Assembly: GCA_018873245.2 (NCBI GenBank)
Contig: JAEMBT020000003.1
Span: 6,405,843 to 6,469,842, forward strand
Origin: Archegozetes longisetosus
Taxonomy: Eukaryota; Arthropoda; Arachnida; Sarcoptiformes; Trhypochthoniidae
DNA length: 64,000 bases
Reading direction: 5' to 3'
Shown here: positions 63,601-64,000 of the stretch, piece after piece
Position numbering within the stretch: position 1 is the stretch's first letter
Layout of the letters: each line of letters starts with the position of its first letter
Translations under genes and position numbers: made by a program
The notes under the pieces: model-generated
Seen by the model: the letters and a program-made list of their open reading frames with translations, nothing else
What the model was told of the DNA's origin: nothing
Databases searched by the model: none

Positions 63601-64000
63601 ACTAATAATCATCAGGCTCCAAGTAATCCAGAGTCTGCTCATCGATCTGTAATTGATAGTAAACCGATGCAGAGTAATTTGAAGCCTTCTAATGGAATCG
63701 CTCCCACATTACAAGTCGGTTCAGGTGTTACTGTAAATGGTGATGATTCTAATGATAAAAATGGAGTTCTTCAACCCAATGGACAGCTCTCTCAAACAAA
63801 ACCACTTATCGTAAGAAGACCGCCGTTCCGGCCGCGTCCCAATGTCCCGATAGTAAGGATAGATACGTGCATAGTTGGTGACGACTCAACTTGCGAGGCA
63901 GCTCTCAATGAAAAATGTCAAACAGAGCTCGGTTTAAGTTCATGTCAATGTAGACCAGGATTTTCAAGAAGTGTGGCTCGAAGTCCTTGCGTTCCAGTTA
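60623..64000 (+). CDS. Ser/Thr/Pro-rich secreted or membrane protein with EGF-like module (3' end beyond window)
   Basis: Not recognised as a named gene. Exon 1 is 60623-60797. It encodes a start methionine, a hydrophobic segment (YSVYLIVFGLNICTS) consistent with a signal peptide, and a Ser-rich stretch. Its donor is TACA|GTAAGT, phase 1. Exon 2 begins at 61952 after TTTTATAG, is phase-compatible (Ser59) and stays open to the end of the window, so at least 741 residues are seen. The sequence is low-complexity and rich in Ser, Thr, Pro and Asn with many N-glycosylation sequons, suggesting a glycosylated extracellular region. Repeated GRPxxV-like motifs occur. Near the edge (from about 63868) six cysteines are spaced C-x7-C-x7-C-x8-C-x-C-x12-C, as in an EGF-like domain. 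More modules or a membrane anchor may lie beyond the edge. The single intron seen is 1154 nt. Confidence 0.78.
60798..61951 (+). other. Intron 1 of the mucin-like gene
   Basis: Starts GTAAGTTG and ends TTGTTTTATAG, separating the signal-peptide exon from the large Ser/Thr-rich exon. No other feature seen. A small extra exon inside cannot be excluded. Confidence 0.7.

Noticed and set aside
1-64000. CRISPR arrays, bacterial operons, rRNA or prophage
   Set aside because: No regularly spaced repeats with unique spacers, no ribosome-binding-site-led gene runs and no rRNA-like sequence. The genes are spliced and eukaryotic.

Overview
The window looks like AT-rich nuclear DNA from a small-genome arthropod, most likely a chelicerate and perhaps an acariform mite. 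It holds spliced genes with short introns, many simple-sequence tracts, and no bacterial-style operons. The arthropod signal comes from a proboscipedia with the conserved N-terminal motif [11 protein letters not shown], a full Hox3-type homeodomain rather than a diverged insect zen/bicoid, and a mir-993 hairpin, a microRNA family I know from arthropod Hox clusters. The mite placement is inference from compactness only.

Positions 1-36 kb are the anterior end of a Hox cluster. Three Hox genes lie on the minus strand in canonical order: labial (750-3484, 3 exons, 436 aa), proboscipedia (17370-26876, 3 exons, 734 aa) and Hox3 (32977-35929, 2 exons, 467 aa). All exon joins were read from splice sites and codon phase. 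Every join keeps frame, and two rebuild a complete homeodomain. The gaps and large introns hold no recognisable coding sequence. They carry long GA/CT, TG and TA tracts and short minisatellites.

Positions 36-51 kb, upstream of Hox3, are almost gene-free. The main feature is a mir-10-family hairpin at 44832-44908 whose two arms match mir-993. It lies on the plus strand, opposite to the Hox genes. In a continuous cluster Deformed would be expected beyond it, but the next gene is unrelated.

Positions 51-64 kb hold four ordinary genes: a CALML4-type calmodulin-like protein (+), a LIV-1 subfamily ZIP metal transporter (+), a STRAD pseudokinase (-, tail-to-tail with ZIP, stop codons about 75 bp apart), and the start of a long Ser/Thr/Pro-rich secreted or membrane protein with an EGF-like module that runs off the window (+). 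A 360-bp mariner-like MITE with TA target duplication lies between CALML4 and ZIP.

The Hox genes act together as anterior patterning transcription factors, and the microRNA is their usual neighbour. The four genes beyond 51 kb show no functional link to them. The window therefore captures a cluster edge, or a non-Hox insertion between Hox3 and the rest of the cluster.
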